Origin: Acanthosepion esculentum
Taxonomy: Eukaryota; Mollusca; Cephalopoda; Sepiida; Sepiidae
Direction: 5' to 3'
DNA: 64,000 bases
NCBI GenBank assembly: GCA_964036315.1
Contig: OZ038485.1
Span: 73,633,548-73,697,547 of the forward strand
Part shown: piece by piece, positions 24,475 to 38,200 of the stretch
Layout: each line of letters starts with the position of its first letter
How positions within the stretch are numbered: the first letter of the stretch is position 1
Made by a program: the position numbers and the translations under genes
The notes under the pieces: model-generated
Database searches by the model: none
Told to the model about the DNA's origin: nothing
What the model saw: the letters and a program-made list of their open reading frames with translations, nothing else

Positions 24475-25062
24475 TATACAAACTGATGAAAATCAGAAGT
24501 ACATATAAATAGATTTATTTAGTTTATACAAAATGATGAAAATCAGAAGTACATTTCCATAGATTTATTTAGTTTTATACAAAATGATGAAAATCAGAAG
24601 TACATATAAATAGATTTATTTAGTTTTATACAAAATGATGAAAATCAGATGTACATATAAAGAGATATATTTAGTTTTATACAAAATGATGAAAATCAGA
24701 AGTACATATAAATAGATTTATTTAGTTTTGTACAAAATGATGAAAATCAAAAGTACATTTCCATAGATTTATTTAGTTTCATACAAAATGATGAAAATCA
24801 GAAGTACATATAAATAGATTTATTTAGTTTTATACAAAATGATGAAAATCAGAAGTACATTTCCATAGATTTATTTAGTTTTATACAAAATGATGAAAAT
24901 CAGAAGTACATATATATAGATTTATTTAGTTTTATACAAAATGATTAAAATCAGAAGTACATATAAATAGATTTATTTAGTTTTATAGAAAATTATGAAA
25001 ATCAGAATTACATTTCCATAGATTTATTTAGTTTTATACAAAATGATGAAAATCAGAAGTAC
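24475..25062. repeat. Block shared with 27,121-27,708 (2,646-bp offset), left copy
   Basis: About 588 bp recur 2,646 bp downstream. The shared order is AAACTGATG, a one-base-deleted monomer, ATATAAAGAGATATATTTAG (24,661 and 27,307), TTTTGTACAAAATG, CAAAAGTAC, GATTAAAATC and TTTTATAGAAAATTATG (24,988 and 27,634). The two copies are separated by different HOR material, so the block was copied as a segment. Confidence 0.88.
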
Positions 25063-27120
25063 ATTTCCATAGATTTATTTAGTTTTGTACAAAATGATGA
25101 AAATCAAAAGTACATTTCCATAGATTTATTTAGTTTCATACAAAATGATGAAAATGAGAAGTACATATAAATAGATTTATTTAGTTTTATAAAAAATGAT
25201 GAAAATCAGAAGTACATTTCCATAGATTTATTTAGTTTTATACAAAATGATGAAAATCAGAAGTACATTTCCATAGATTTATTTAGTTTTATACAAAATG
25301 ATGAAAATCAGAAATACATATAAATAGATTTATTTAGTTTTATACAAAATGATGAAAATCAGAAGTACATATATATAGATTGATTTAGTTTTATACAAAA
25401 TGATGAAAATCGGAAGTACATATAAATAGATTTATTTAGTTTTATACAAAATGATGAAAATTAGAAGTACATTTCCATAGATTTATTTAGTTTTATACAA
25501 AATGATGAAAATCAGAAGTACATATAAATAGATTTATTTAGTTTTATACAAAATTATTCAAATCAGACGTACATATAAATAGATTTATCTAGTTTTATAG
25601 AAAATTATGAAAATCAGAATTACATTTCCATAGATTTATTTAGTTTTATACAAAATGATGAAAATCAGAAGTACATATAATTAGATTTATTTAGTTTTAT
25701 ACAAAATGATGAAAATCAGAAGTACATATAAATAGATTTATTTAGTTTTATACAAAATGATGAAAATTAGAAGTACATTTCCATAGATTTATTTAGTTTT
25801 ATACAAAATGATGAAAATCAGAAGTACATATAAATATATTTATTTAGTTTTATAAAAAATGATGAAAATCAGATGTACATTTCCATAGATTTATTTACTT
25901 TTATACAATAATGAAAATCAGGAGTACATTTCCAGAGATTTATTTAGTTTTATACAAAATGATGAAAATCAGAAGTACATATAAATAGATTTATTTAGTT
26001 TTATACAAAATGATGAAAATCAGAAGTACATTTCCATAGATTTATTTAGTTTTATACAAAATGATGAAAATCAGAAGTACATATAAATAGATTTATTTAG
26101 TTTTATTAAAAATGATGAAAATCAGAAGTACATTTACATAGATTTATTTAGTTTTATACAAAATGATGAAAATCAGAAGTACATATAAATAGATTTATTT
26201 AGTTTATACAAAATGTTTAAAATCAGAAGTACATTTCCATAGATTTATTTAGTTTTATACAAAATGATGAAAATCAGAAGTACATATAAATAGATTTATT
26301 TAGTTTTATACAAAATGATGAAAATCAGATGTACATATAAATAGATGTATTTAGTTTTATACAAAATGATGAAAATCAGAATACATATAAATAAATTTAT
26401 TTAGTTTTATACAAAATGATGAAAATCAGAAGTACATTTCCATAGATTTATTTAGTTTTGTACAAAATGATGAAAATCAAAAGTACATTTCCATAGATTT
26501 ATTTAGTTTCATACAAAATGATGAAAATGAGAAGTACGTATAAATAGATTTATTTAGTTTTATAAAAAATGATGAAAATCAGAAGTACATTTCCATAGAT
26601 TTATTTAGTTTTATACAAAATGATGAAAATCAGAAGTACATTTCCATAGATTTATTTAGTTTTATACAAAATGATGAAAATGAGAAGTACATATAAATAG
26701 ATTTATTTAGTTTTATACAAAATGATGAAAATGAAAAGTACATTTCCATAGATTTATTTAGATTTATACAAAATGATGAAAATCAGAAGTACATTTACAT
26801 AGATTTATTTAGTTTTATACAAAATGATGCAAATCAGAAGTACATATAAATAGATTTATGTATTTTATACAAAATGATGAAAATCAGAAGTACATTTCCA
26901 TAGATTTATTTAGTTTTATACAAAATGATGAAATTCAGAAGTACATATAAATAGATTTATTTAGTTTTATACAAAATGATGAAAATCAGAAGTACATTTC
27001 CATAGATTTATTTAGTTTTATACAAAATGATGAAAATCAGAAGTACATATAAATAGATTTATTTAGTTTTATGCAAAATGATGAAAATCGGAAGTACATA
27101 TAAATAGATTTATTTAGTTT
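25063..27120. repeat. Progenitor-like copy of the 30-monomer unit
   Basis: Much of this stretch matches the units further right at an offset of about 3,964 bp: TTATTCAAATCAGACGTAC, GATTTATCTAGTTTTATAG (25,587 and 29,551), ACAATAATG (25,905 and 29,869), TTCCAGAG, ACAAAATGTTTAAAATC, GATGTATTTAG, CAGAATACATATAAATAA and TTTTGTACAAAATG. Past about 26,700 it diverges into GAAAAGTAC, GATGCAAATC and TATGTATTTTATAC (one base lost). No coding sequence is visible. Confidence 0.82.
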
Positions 27121-28400
27121 TATACAAACTGATGAAAATCAGAAGTACATATAAATAGATTTATTTAGTTTATACAAAATGATGAAAATCAGAAGTACAT
27201 TTCCATAGATTTATTTAGTTTTATACAAAATGATGAAAATCAGAAGTACATATAAATAGATTTATTTAGTTTTATACAAAATGATGAAAATCAGATGTAC
27301 ATATAAAGAGATATATTTAGTTTTATACAAAATGATGAAAATCAGAAGTACATATAAATAGATTTATTTAGTTTTGTACAAAATGATGAAAATCAAAAGT
27401 ACATTTCCATAGATTTATTTAGTTTCATACAAAATGATGAAAATCAGAAGTACATATAAATAGATTTATTTAGTTTTATACAAAATGATGAAAATCAGAA
27501 GTACATTTCCATAGATTTATTTAGTTTTATACAAAATGATGAAAATCAGAAGTACATATATATAGATTTATTTAGTTTTATACAAAATGATTAAAATCAG
27601 AAGTACATATAAATAGATTTATTTAGTTTTATAGAAAATTATGAAAATCAGAATTACATTTCCATAGATTTATTTAGTTTTATACAAAATGATGAAAATC
27701 AGAAGTACATATAAATAGATTTATTTAGTTTTATACAAAATGATGAAAATCAGAACTACATATAAATAGATTTATTTAGTTTTATACAAAATGATGAAAA
27801 TCAGAAGTACATTTCCATAGATTTATTTAGTTTTATACAAAATGATGAAAATCAGAAGTACATATAATTAGATTTATTTAGTTTTATACAAAATGATGAA
27901 AATCAGAAGTACATATAAATAGATTTATTTAGTTTTATACAAAATGATGAAAATTAGAAGTACATTTCCATAGATTTATTTAGTTTTATACAAAATGATG
28001 AAAATCAGAAGTACATATAAATATATTTATTTAGTTTTATAAAAAATGATGAAAATCAGAAGTACATTTCCATAGATTTATTTACTTTTATACAATAATG
28101 AAAATCAGGAGTACATTTCCATAGATTTATTTACTTTTATACAAAATGATGAAAATCAGAAGTACATATAAATAGATTTATTTAGTTTTATACAAAATGA
28201 TGAAAATCAGAAGTACATTTCCATAGATTTATTTAGTTTTATACAAAATGATGAAAATCAGAAGTACATATAATTAGATTTATTTAGTTTTATACAAAAT
28301 GATGAAAATCAGAAGTACATATAAATAGATTTATTTAGTTTTATACAAAATGATGAAAATTAGAAGTACATTTCCATAGATTTATTTAGTTTTATACAAA
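27121..28400. repeat. Right copy of the 2,646-bp-offset block plus mixed monomers
   Basis: 27,121-27,708 is the partner of 24,475-25,062. The rest has CAGAACTAC, ATAATTAG, AAATTAGAAG and a first ACAATAATG monomer (two-base deletion, about 28,094) with CAGGAGTAC, about 400 bp ahead of the second at 28,498. No gene is visible. Confidence 0.82.
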
Positions 28401-31400
28401 ATGATGAAAATCAGAAGTACATATAAATATATTTATTTAGTTTTATAAAAAATCATGAAAATCAGATGTACATTTCCATAGATTTATTTACTTTTATACA
28501 ATAATGAAAATCAGGAGTACATTTCCAGAGATTTATTTAGTTTTATACAAAATGATGAAAATCAGAAGTACATATAAATAGATTTATTTAGTTTTATACA
28601 AAATGATGAAAATCAGAAGTACATTTCCATAGATTTATTTAGTTTTATACAAAATGATGAAAATCAGAAGTACATATAAATAGATTTATTTAGTTTTATT
28701 AAAAATGATGAAAATCAGAAGTACATTTACATAGATTTATTTAGTTTTATACAAAATGATGAAAATCAGAAGTACATATAAATAGATTAATTAATTTATA
28801 CAAAATGTTTAAAATCAGAAGTACATTTCCATAGATTTATTTAGTTTTATACAAAATGATGAAAATCAGAAGTACATATAAATAGATTTATTTAGTTTTA
28901 TACAAAATGATGAAAATCAGATGTACATATAAATAGATGTATTTAGTTTTATACAAAATGATGAAAATCAGAATACATATAAATAAATTTATTTAGTTTT
29001 ATACAAAATGATGAAAATCAGAAGTACATTTCCATAGATTTATTTAGTTTTGTACAAAATGATGAAAATCAAAAGTACATTTCCATAGATTTATTTAGTT
29101 TCATACAAAATGTGAAAATGAGAAGTACATATAAATAGATTTATTTAGTTTTATAAAAAATGATGAAAATCAGAAGTACATTTCCATAGATTTATTTAGT
29201 TTTATACAAAATGATGAAAATCAGAAGTACATTTCCATAGATTTATTTAGTTTTATACAAAATGATGAAAATCAGAAATACATATAAATAGATTTATTTA
29301 GTTTTATACAAAATGATGAAAATCAGAAGTACATATATATAGATTGATTTAGTTTTATACAAAATGATGAAAATCGGAAGTACATATAAATAGATTTATT
29401 TAGTTTTATACAAAATGATGAAAATTAGAAGTACATTTCCATAGATTTATTTAGTTTTATACAAAATGATGAAAATCAGAAGTACATATAAATAGATTTA
29501 TTTCGTTTTATACAAAATTATTCAAATCAGACGTACATATAAATAGATTTATCTAGTTTTATAGAAAATTATGAAAATCAGAATTACATTTCCATAGATT
29601 TATTTAGTTTTATACAAAATGATGAAAATCAGAAGTACATATAATTAGATTTATTTAGTTTTATACAAAATGATGAAAATCAGAAGTACATATAAATAGA
29701 TTTATTTAGTTTTATACAAAATGATGAAAATTAGAAGTACATTTCCATAGATTTATTTAGTTTTATACAAAATGATGAAAATCAGAAGTACATATAAATA
29801 TATTTATTTAGTTTTATAAAAAATGATGAAAATCAGATGTACATTTCCATAGATTTATTTACTTTTATACAATAATGAAAATCAGGAGTACATTTCCAGA
29901 GATTTATTTAGTTTTATACAAAATGATGAAAATCAGAAGTACATATAAATAGATTTATTTAGTTTTATACAAAATGATGAAAATCAGAAGTACATTTCCA
30001 TAGATTTATTTAGTTTTATACAAAATGATGAAAATCAGAAGTACATATAAATAGATTTATTTAGTTTTATTAAAAATGATGAAAATCAGAAGTACATTTA
30101 CATAGATTTATTTAGTTTTATACAAAATGATGAAAATCAGAAGTACATATAAATAGATTTATTTAGTTTATACAAAATGTTTAAAATCAGAAGTACATTT
30201 CCATAGATTTATTTAGTTTTATACAAAATGATGAAAATCAGAAGTACATATAAATAGATTTATTTAGTTTTATACAAAATGATGAAAATCAGATGTACAT
30301 ATAAATAGATGTATTTAGTTTTATACAAAATGATGAAAATCAGAATACATATAAATAAATTTATTTAGTTTTATACAAAATGATGAAAATCAGAAGTACA
30401 TTTCCATAGATTTATTTAGTTTTGTACAAAATGATGAAAATCAAAAGTACATTTCCATAGATTTATTTAGTTTCATACAAAATGATGAAAATGAGAAGTA
30501 CATATAAATAGATTTATTTAGTTTTATAAAAAATGATGAAAATCAGAAGTACATTTCCATAGATTTATTTAGTTTTATACAAAATGATGAAAATCAGAAG
30601 TACATTTCCATAGATTTATTTAGTTTTATACAAAATGATGAAAATGAGAAGTACATATAAATAGATTTATTTAGTTTTATAAAAAATGATGAAAATCAGA
30701 AGTACATTTCCATAGATTTATTTAGTTTTATACAAAATGATGAAAATCAGAAGTACATTTCCATAGATTTATTTAGTTTTATACAAAATGATGAAAATCA
30801 GAAATACATATAAATAGATTTATTTAGTTTTATACAAAATGATGAAAATCAGAAGTACATATATATAGATTGATTTAGTTTTATACAAAATGATGAAAAT
30901 CGGAAGTACATATAAATAGATTTATTTAGTTTTATACAAAATGATGAAAATTAGAAGTACATTTCCATAGATTTATTTAGTTTTATAAAAAATGATGAAA
31001 ATCAGAAGTACATATAAATAGATTTATTTAGTTTTATACAAAATTATTCAAATCAGACGTACATATAAATAGATTTATCTAGTTTTATAGAAAATTATGA
31101 AAATCAGAATTACATTTCCATAGATTTATTTAGTTTTATACAAAATGATGAAAATCAGAAGTACATATAATTAGATTTATTTAGTTTTATACAAAATGAT
31201 GAAAATCAGAAGTACATATAAATAGATTTATTTAGTTTTATACAAAATGATGAAAATTAGAAGTACATTTCCATAGATTTATTTAGTTTTATACAAAATG
31301 ATGAAAATCAGAAGTACATATAAATATATTTATTTAGTTTTATAAAAAATGATGAAAATCAGATGTACATTTCCATAGATTTATTTACTTTTATACAATA

Positions 31401-32520
31401 ATGAAAATCAGGAGTACATTTCCAGAGATTTATTTAGTTTTATACAAAATGATGAAAATCAGAAGTACATATAAATAGATTTATTTAGTTTTATACAAAA
31501 TGATGAAAATCAGAAGTACATTTCCATAGATTTATTTAGTTTTATACAAAATGATGAAAATCAGAAGTACATATAAATAGATTTATTTAGTTTTATTAAA
31601 AATGATGAAAATCAGAAGTACATTTACATAGATTTATTTAGTTTTATACAAAATGATGAAAATCAGAAGTACATATAAATAGATTTATTTAGTTTATACA
31701 AAATGTTTAAAATCAGAAGTACATTTCCATAGATTTATTTAGTTTTATACAAAATGATGAAAATCAGAAGTACATATAAATAGATTTATTTAGTTTTATA
31801 CAAAATGATGAAAATCAGATGTACATATAAATAGATGTATTTAGTTTTATACAAAATGATGAAAATCAGAATACATATAAATAAATTTATTTAGTTTTAT
31901 ACAAAATGATGAAAATCAGAAGTACATTTCCATAGATTTATTTAGTTTTGTACAAAATGATGAAAATCAAAAGTACATTTCCATAGATTTATTTAGTTTC
32001 ATACAAAATGATGAAAATGAGAAGTACATATAAATAGATTTATTTAGTTTTATAAAAAATGATGAAAATCAGAAGTACATTTCCATAGATTTATTTAGTT
32101 TTATACAAAATGATGAAAATCAGAAGTACATTTCCATAGATTTATTTAGTTTTATACAAAATGATGAAAATCAGAAATACATATAAATAGATTTATTTAG
32201 TTTTATACAAAATGATGAAAATCAGAAGTACATATATATAGATTGATTTAGTTTTATACAAAATGATGAAAATCGGAAGTACATATAAATAGATTTATTT
32301 AGTTTTATACAAAATGATGAAAATTAGAAGTACATTTCCATAGATTTATTTAGTTTTATACAAAATGATGAAAATCAGAAGTACATATAAATAGATTTAT
32401 TTAGTTTTATACAAAATTATTCAAATCAGACGTACATATAAATAGATTTATCTAGTTTTATAGAAAATTATGAAAATCAGAATTACATTTCCATAGATTT
32501 ATTTAGTTTTATACAAAATG
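28400..32520. repeat. 27/30-monomer higher-order repeat, about three copies
   Basis: ACAATAATG falls at 28,498, 29,869 and 31,395; CAGAATACAT at 28,971, 30,343 and 31,869; GATTTATCTAG at 29,551, 31,077 and 32,450. Spacings are 1,371-1,373 bp (27 monomers minus 4 to 6 deleted bases) or 1,526 bp (30 monomers minus 4). The 30-monomer copy contains an additional 153-bp triplet (see separate entry). Private variants of the first copy are AATCATGAAAATC (28,452), a 2-bp-shorter AGATTAATTAATTTATAC (28,785) and AATGTGAAAATGAG (29,110). Confidence 0.92.
30490..30800. repeat. Three-monomer (153 bp) duplication nested in the 30-monomer unit
   Basis: The triplet AATGAGAAG + ATAAAAAATG form B, then two form A monomers, occurs twice in a row; the TGAGAAG landmarks are 153 bp apart (about 30,492 and 30,645). 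The neighbouring copies have the triplet once. This explains the switch between 27- and 30-monomer spacing. Confidence 0.9.
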
Positions 32521-35280
32521 ATGAAAATCAGAAGTACATATAAATAGATTTATTTAGTTTTATACAAAATTATTCAAATCAGACGTACATATAAATAGAT
32601 TTATTTAGTTTTATAGAAAATTATGAAAATCAGAATTACATTTCCATAGATTTATTTAGTTTTATACAAAATGATGAAAATCAGAAGTACATATAAATAG
32701 ATTTATTTAGTTTTATACAAAATGATGAAAATCAGAAATACATATAAATAGATTTATTTAGTTTTATACAAAATGATTAAAATCAGAAGTACATTTCCAT
32801 AGATTTATTTAGTTTTATACAAAATGATGAAAATCAGAAGTACATTTCCATAGATTTATTTAGTTTTATACAAAATGTTGAAAATCAGAAGTACATATAA
32901 ATAGATTTATTTAGTTTTATACAAAATGATGAAAATCAGAAGTACATATATATAGATTTATGTAGTTTTATACAAAATGATGAAAATGAGAAGTACATTT
33001 CCATTGATTTATTTAGTTTTATACAAAATGATGAAAATCAGAAGTACATTTCCATAGATTTATTTAGATTTATACAAAATGATGAAAATCAGACATACAT
33101 ATAAATAGATTTATTTAGTTTTATACAAAATGATGAAAATCAGAAGTACATATAAATAGATTTATTTAGTTTTATACAAAATGATGAAAATCAGAAGTAC
33201 ATTTCCATAGATTTATTTAGTTTTATACAAAATGATGAAAATCAGAAGTACATATAAATAGATTTATTTAGTTTTATACAAAATTATTCAAATCAGACGT
33301 ACATATAAATAGATTTATTTAGTTTTATAGAAAATTATGAAAATCAGAATTACATTTCCATAGATTTATTTAGTTTTATACAAAATGATGAAAATCAGAA
33401 GTACATATATATATATTTATTTAGTTTTACAAAAAATGATGAAAATCAGAAGTACATTTCCATAGATTTATTTACTTTTATACAAAATGATGAAAATCAG
33501 GAGTACATTTCCATAGATTTATTTATTTTATACAAAATGATGAAAATCAGAAGTACATATAAATAGATTTATTTAGTTTTATACAAAATGATGAAAATCA
33601 GAAGTACATTTCCATAGATTTATTCAGTTTTATACAAAATGATGAAAATCAGAAGTACATATAAATAGATTTATTTAGTTTTATACAAAATGATTAAAAT
33701 CAGAAGTACATATAAATAGATTTATTTAGTTTTATAGAAAATTATGAAAATCAGAATGACATTTCCATAGATTTATTTAGTTTTATACAAAATGATGAAA
33801 ATCAGAAGTACATATAAATAGATTTATTTAGTTTTATACAAAATGATGAAAATCAGAAGTACATAGAAATAGATTTATTTAGTTTTATACAAAATGATGA
33901 AAATCAGAAGTACATTTCCATAGATTTATTTAGTTTTATACAAAATGATGAAATTCAGAAGTACATTTCCATAGATTTATTTAGTTTTATACAAAATGTT
34001 GAAAATCAGAAGTACATATAAATAGATTTATTTAGTTTTATACAAAATGATGAAAATCAGAAGTACATACAAAGAGATTTATTTAGTTTTATACAAAATG
34101 TTGAAAATGAGAAGTACATTTCCATTGATTTATTTAGTTTTATACAAAATGATGAAAATCAGAAGTACATTTAAATAGATTTATTTAGTTTTATACAAAA
34201 TGATGAAAATCAGATGTACCTATAAATAGATTTATTTAGTTTTATACAAAATGATGAAAATCAGAAGTACATATAAATAGATTTATTTAGTTTTATACAA
34301 AATGATGAAAATCAGAAGTACATTTCCATAGATTTATTTAGTTTTATACAAAATGATGAAAGTCAGAAGTACATATAAATAGATTTATTTAGTTTTATAC
34401 AAAATTATTCAAATCAGACGTACATATAAATAGATTTATTTAGTTTTATAGAAAATTATGAAAATCAGAATTACATTTCCATAGATTTATTTAGTTTTAT
34501 ACAAAATGATGAAAATCAGAAGTACATATAAATAGATTTATTTAGTTTTATACAAAATTATGAAAATCAGAAGTACATATATATAGATTTATGTAGTTTT
34601 ATACAAAATGATGAAAATGAGAAGTACATTTCCATTGATTTATTTAGTTTTATACAAAATGATGAAAATCAGAAGTACATTTCCATAGATTTATTTAGTT
34701 TTATACAAAATGATGAAAATCAGACGTACATATAAATAGATTTATTTAGTTTTATACAAAATGATGAAAATCAGAAGTACATATAAATAGGTTTATTTAG
34801 TTTTATACAAAATGATGAAAATCAGAAGTACATTTCAATAGATTTATTTAGTTTTATACAAAATGATGAAAATCAGAAGTACATTTCCATAGATTTATTT
34901 AGTTTTATACAAAATGATGAAAATCAGAAGTACATATAAATAGATTTATTTAGTTTTATACAAAATTATTCAAATCAGACGTACATATAAATAGATTTAT
35001 TTAGTTTTATAGAAAATTATGAAAATCAGAATTACATTTCCATAGATTTATTTAGTTTTATACAAAATGATAAAAATCAGAAGTACATATAAATAGATTT
35101 ATTTAGTTTTATACAAAATGATGAAAATCAGAAATACATATAAATAGATTTATTTAGTTTTATACAAAATGATGAAAATCAGAAGTACATTTCCATAGAT
35201 TTATTTAGTTTTATACAAAATGATGAAAATCAGAAGTACATTTCCATAGATTTATTTAGTTTTATACAAAATGTTGAAAA
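32521..35280. repeat. Transitional block feeding the 46/56-monomer HOR
   Basis: The building blocks of the following HOR appear here in other orders: TTATTCAAATCAGACGTAC (about 32,567, 33,283, 34,406, 34,967), TATAGAAAATTATG with CAGAATTACATTTCC, TTTCCATTGATT (33,000, 34,128, 34,632), ATACAAAGAG (34,069) and GATGTACCTATAAATAG (34,214). A one-base deletion, TTTATTTATTTTATAC, lies near 33,522 and CAGAATGAC near 33,754. No gene is visible. Confidence 0.82.
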
Positions 35281-38200
35281 TCAGAAGTACATATAAATAG
35301 ATTTATGTAGTTTTATACAAAATGATGAAAATGAGAAGTACATTTCCATTGATTTATTTAGTTTTATACAAAATGATGAAAATCAGAAGTACATTTCCAT
35401 AGATTTATTTAGTTTTATACAAAATGATGAAAATCAGACGTACATATAAATAGATTTATTTAGTTTTATACAAAATGATGAAAATCAGAAGTACATATAA
35501 ATAGGTTTATTTAGTTTTATACAAAATGATGAAAATCAGAAGTACATTTCCATAGATTTATTTAGTTTTATACAAAATGATGAAAATCAGAAGTACATTT
35601 CCATAGATTTATTTAGTTTTATACAAAATGATGAAAATCAGAAGTACATTTCCATAGATTTATTTAGTTTTATACAAAATGATGAAAATCAGACGTACAT
35701 ATAAATAGATTTATTTAGTTTTATACAAAATGATGAAAATCAGAAGTACATATAAATAGGTTTATTTAGTTTTATACAAAATGATGAAAATCAGAAGTAC
35801 ATTTCAATAGATTTATTTAGTTTTATACAAAATGATGAAAATCAGAAGTACATATATATAGATTTATGTAGTTTTATACAAAATGATGAAAATGAGAAGT
35901 ACATTTCCATTGATTTATTTAGTTTTATACAAAATGATGAAAATCAGAAGTACATTTCCATAGATTTATTTAGTTTTATACAAAATGATGAAAATCAGAC
36001 GTACATATAAATAGATTTATTTAGTTTTATACAAAATGATGAAAATCAGAAGTACATATAAATAGGTTTATTTAGTTTTATACAAAATGATGAAAATCAG
36101 AAGTACATTTCAATAGATTTATTTAGTTTTATACAAAATGATGAAAATCAGAAGTACATTTCCATAGATTTATTTAGTTTTATACAAAATGATGAAAATC
36201 AGAAGTACATTTCCATAGATTTATTTAGTTTTATACAAAATGTTGAAAATCAGAAGTACATACAAAGAGATTTATTTAGTTTTATACAAAATGTTGAAAA
36301 TGAGAAGTACATTTCCATTGATTTATTTAGTTTTATACAAAATGATGAAAATCAGAAGTACATTTCCATAGATTTATTTAGTTTTATACAAAACGATGAA
36401 AATCAGATGTACCTATAAATAGATTTATTTAGTTTTATACAAAATGATGAAAATCAGAAGTACATATAAATAGATTTATTTAGTTTTATACAAAATGATG
36501 AAAATCAGAAGTACATTTCCATAGATTTATTTAGTTTTGTACAAAATGATGAAAATCAGAAGTACATATAAATAGATTTATTTAGTTTTATACAAAATTA
36601 TTCAAATCAGACGTACATATAAATAGATTTATTTAGTTTTATAGAAAATTATGAAAATCAGAATTACATTTCCATAGATTTATTTAGTTTTATACAAAAT
36701 GATAAAAATCAGAAGTACATATAAATAGATTTATTTAGTTTTATACAAAATGATGAAAATCAGAAATACATATAAATAGATTTATTTAGTTTTATACAAA
36801 ATGATGAAAATCAGAAGTACATTTCCATAGATTTATTTAGTTTTATACAAAATGATGAAAATCAGAAGTACATTTCCATAGATTTATTTAGTTTTATACA
36901 AAATGTTGAAAATCAGAAGTACATATAAATAGATTTATGTAGTTTTATACAAAATGATGAAAATGAGAAGTACATTTCCATTGATTTATTTAGTTTTATA
37001 CAAAATGATGAAAATCAGAAGTACATTTCCATAGATTTATTTAGTTTTATACAAAATGATGAAAATCAGACGTACATATAAATAGATTTATTTAGTTTTA
37101 TACAAAATGATGAAAATCAGAAGTACATATAAATAGGTTTATTTAGTTTTATACAAAATGATGAAAATCAGAAGTACATTTCCATAGATTTATTTAGTTT
37201 TATACAAAATGATGAAAATCAGAAGTACATTTCCATAGATTTATTTAGTTTTATACAAAATGATGAAAATCAGAAGTACATTTCCATAGATTTATTTAGT
37301 TTTATACAAAATGATGAAAATCAGACGTACATATAAATAGATTTATTTAGTTTTATACAAAATGATGAAAATCAGAAGTACATATAAATAGGTTTATTTA
37401 GTTTTATACAAAATGTTGAAAATCAGAAGTACATATAAATAGATTTATTTAGTTTTATACAAAATGATGAAAATCAGAAGTACATACAAAGAGATTTATT
37501 TAGTTTTATACAAAATGTGGAAAATGAGAAGTACATTTATTTAGTTTTATACAAAATGATGAAAATCAGAAGTACATTTCCATAGATTTATTTAGTTTTA
37601 TACAAAATGATGAAAATCAGAAGTACATTTCCATAGATTTATTTAGTTTTATACAAAATGTTGAAAATCAGAAGTACATATAAATAGATTTATGTAGTTT
37701 TATACAAAATGATGAAAATGAGAAGTACATTTCCATTGATTTATTTAGTTTTATACAAAATGATGAAAATCAGAAGTACATTTCCATAGATTTATTTAGT
37801 TTTATACAAAATGATGAAAATCAGACGTACATATAAATAGATTTATTTAGTTTTATACAAAATGATGAAAATCAGAAGTACATATAAATAGGTTTATTTA
37901 GTTTTATACAAAATGATGAAAATCAGAAGTACATTTCCATAGATTTATTTAGTTTTATACAAAATGATGAAAATCAGAAGTACATTTCCATAGATTTATT
38001 TAGTTTTATACAAAATGATGAAAATCAGAAGTACATTTCCATAGATTTATTTAGTTTTATACAAAATGATGAAAATCAGACGTACATATAAATAGATTTA
38101 TTTAGTTTTATACAAAATGATGAAAATCAGAAGTACATATAAATAGGTTTATTTAGTTTTATACAAAATGATGAAAATCAGAAGTACATTTCAATAGATT

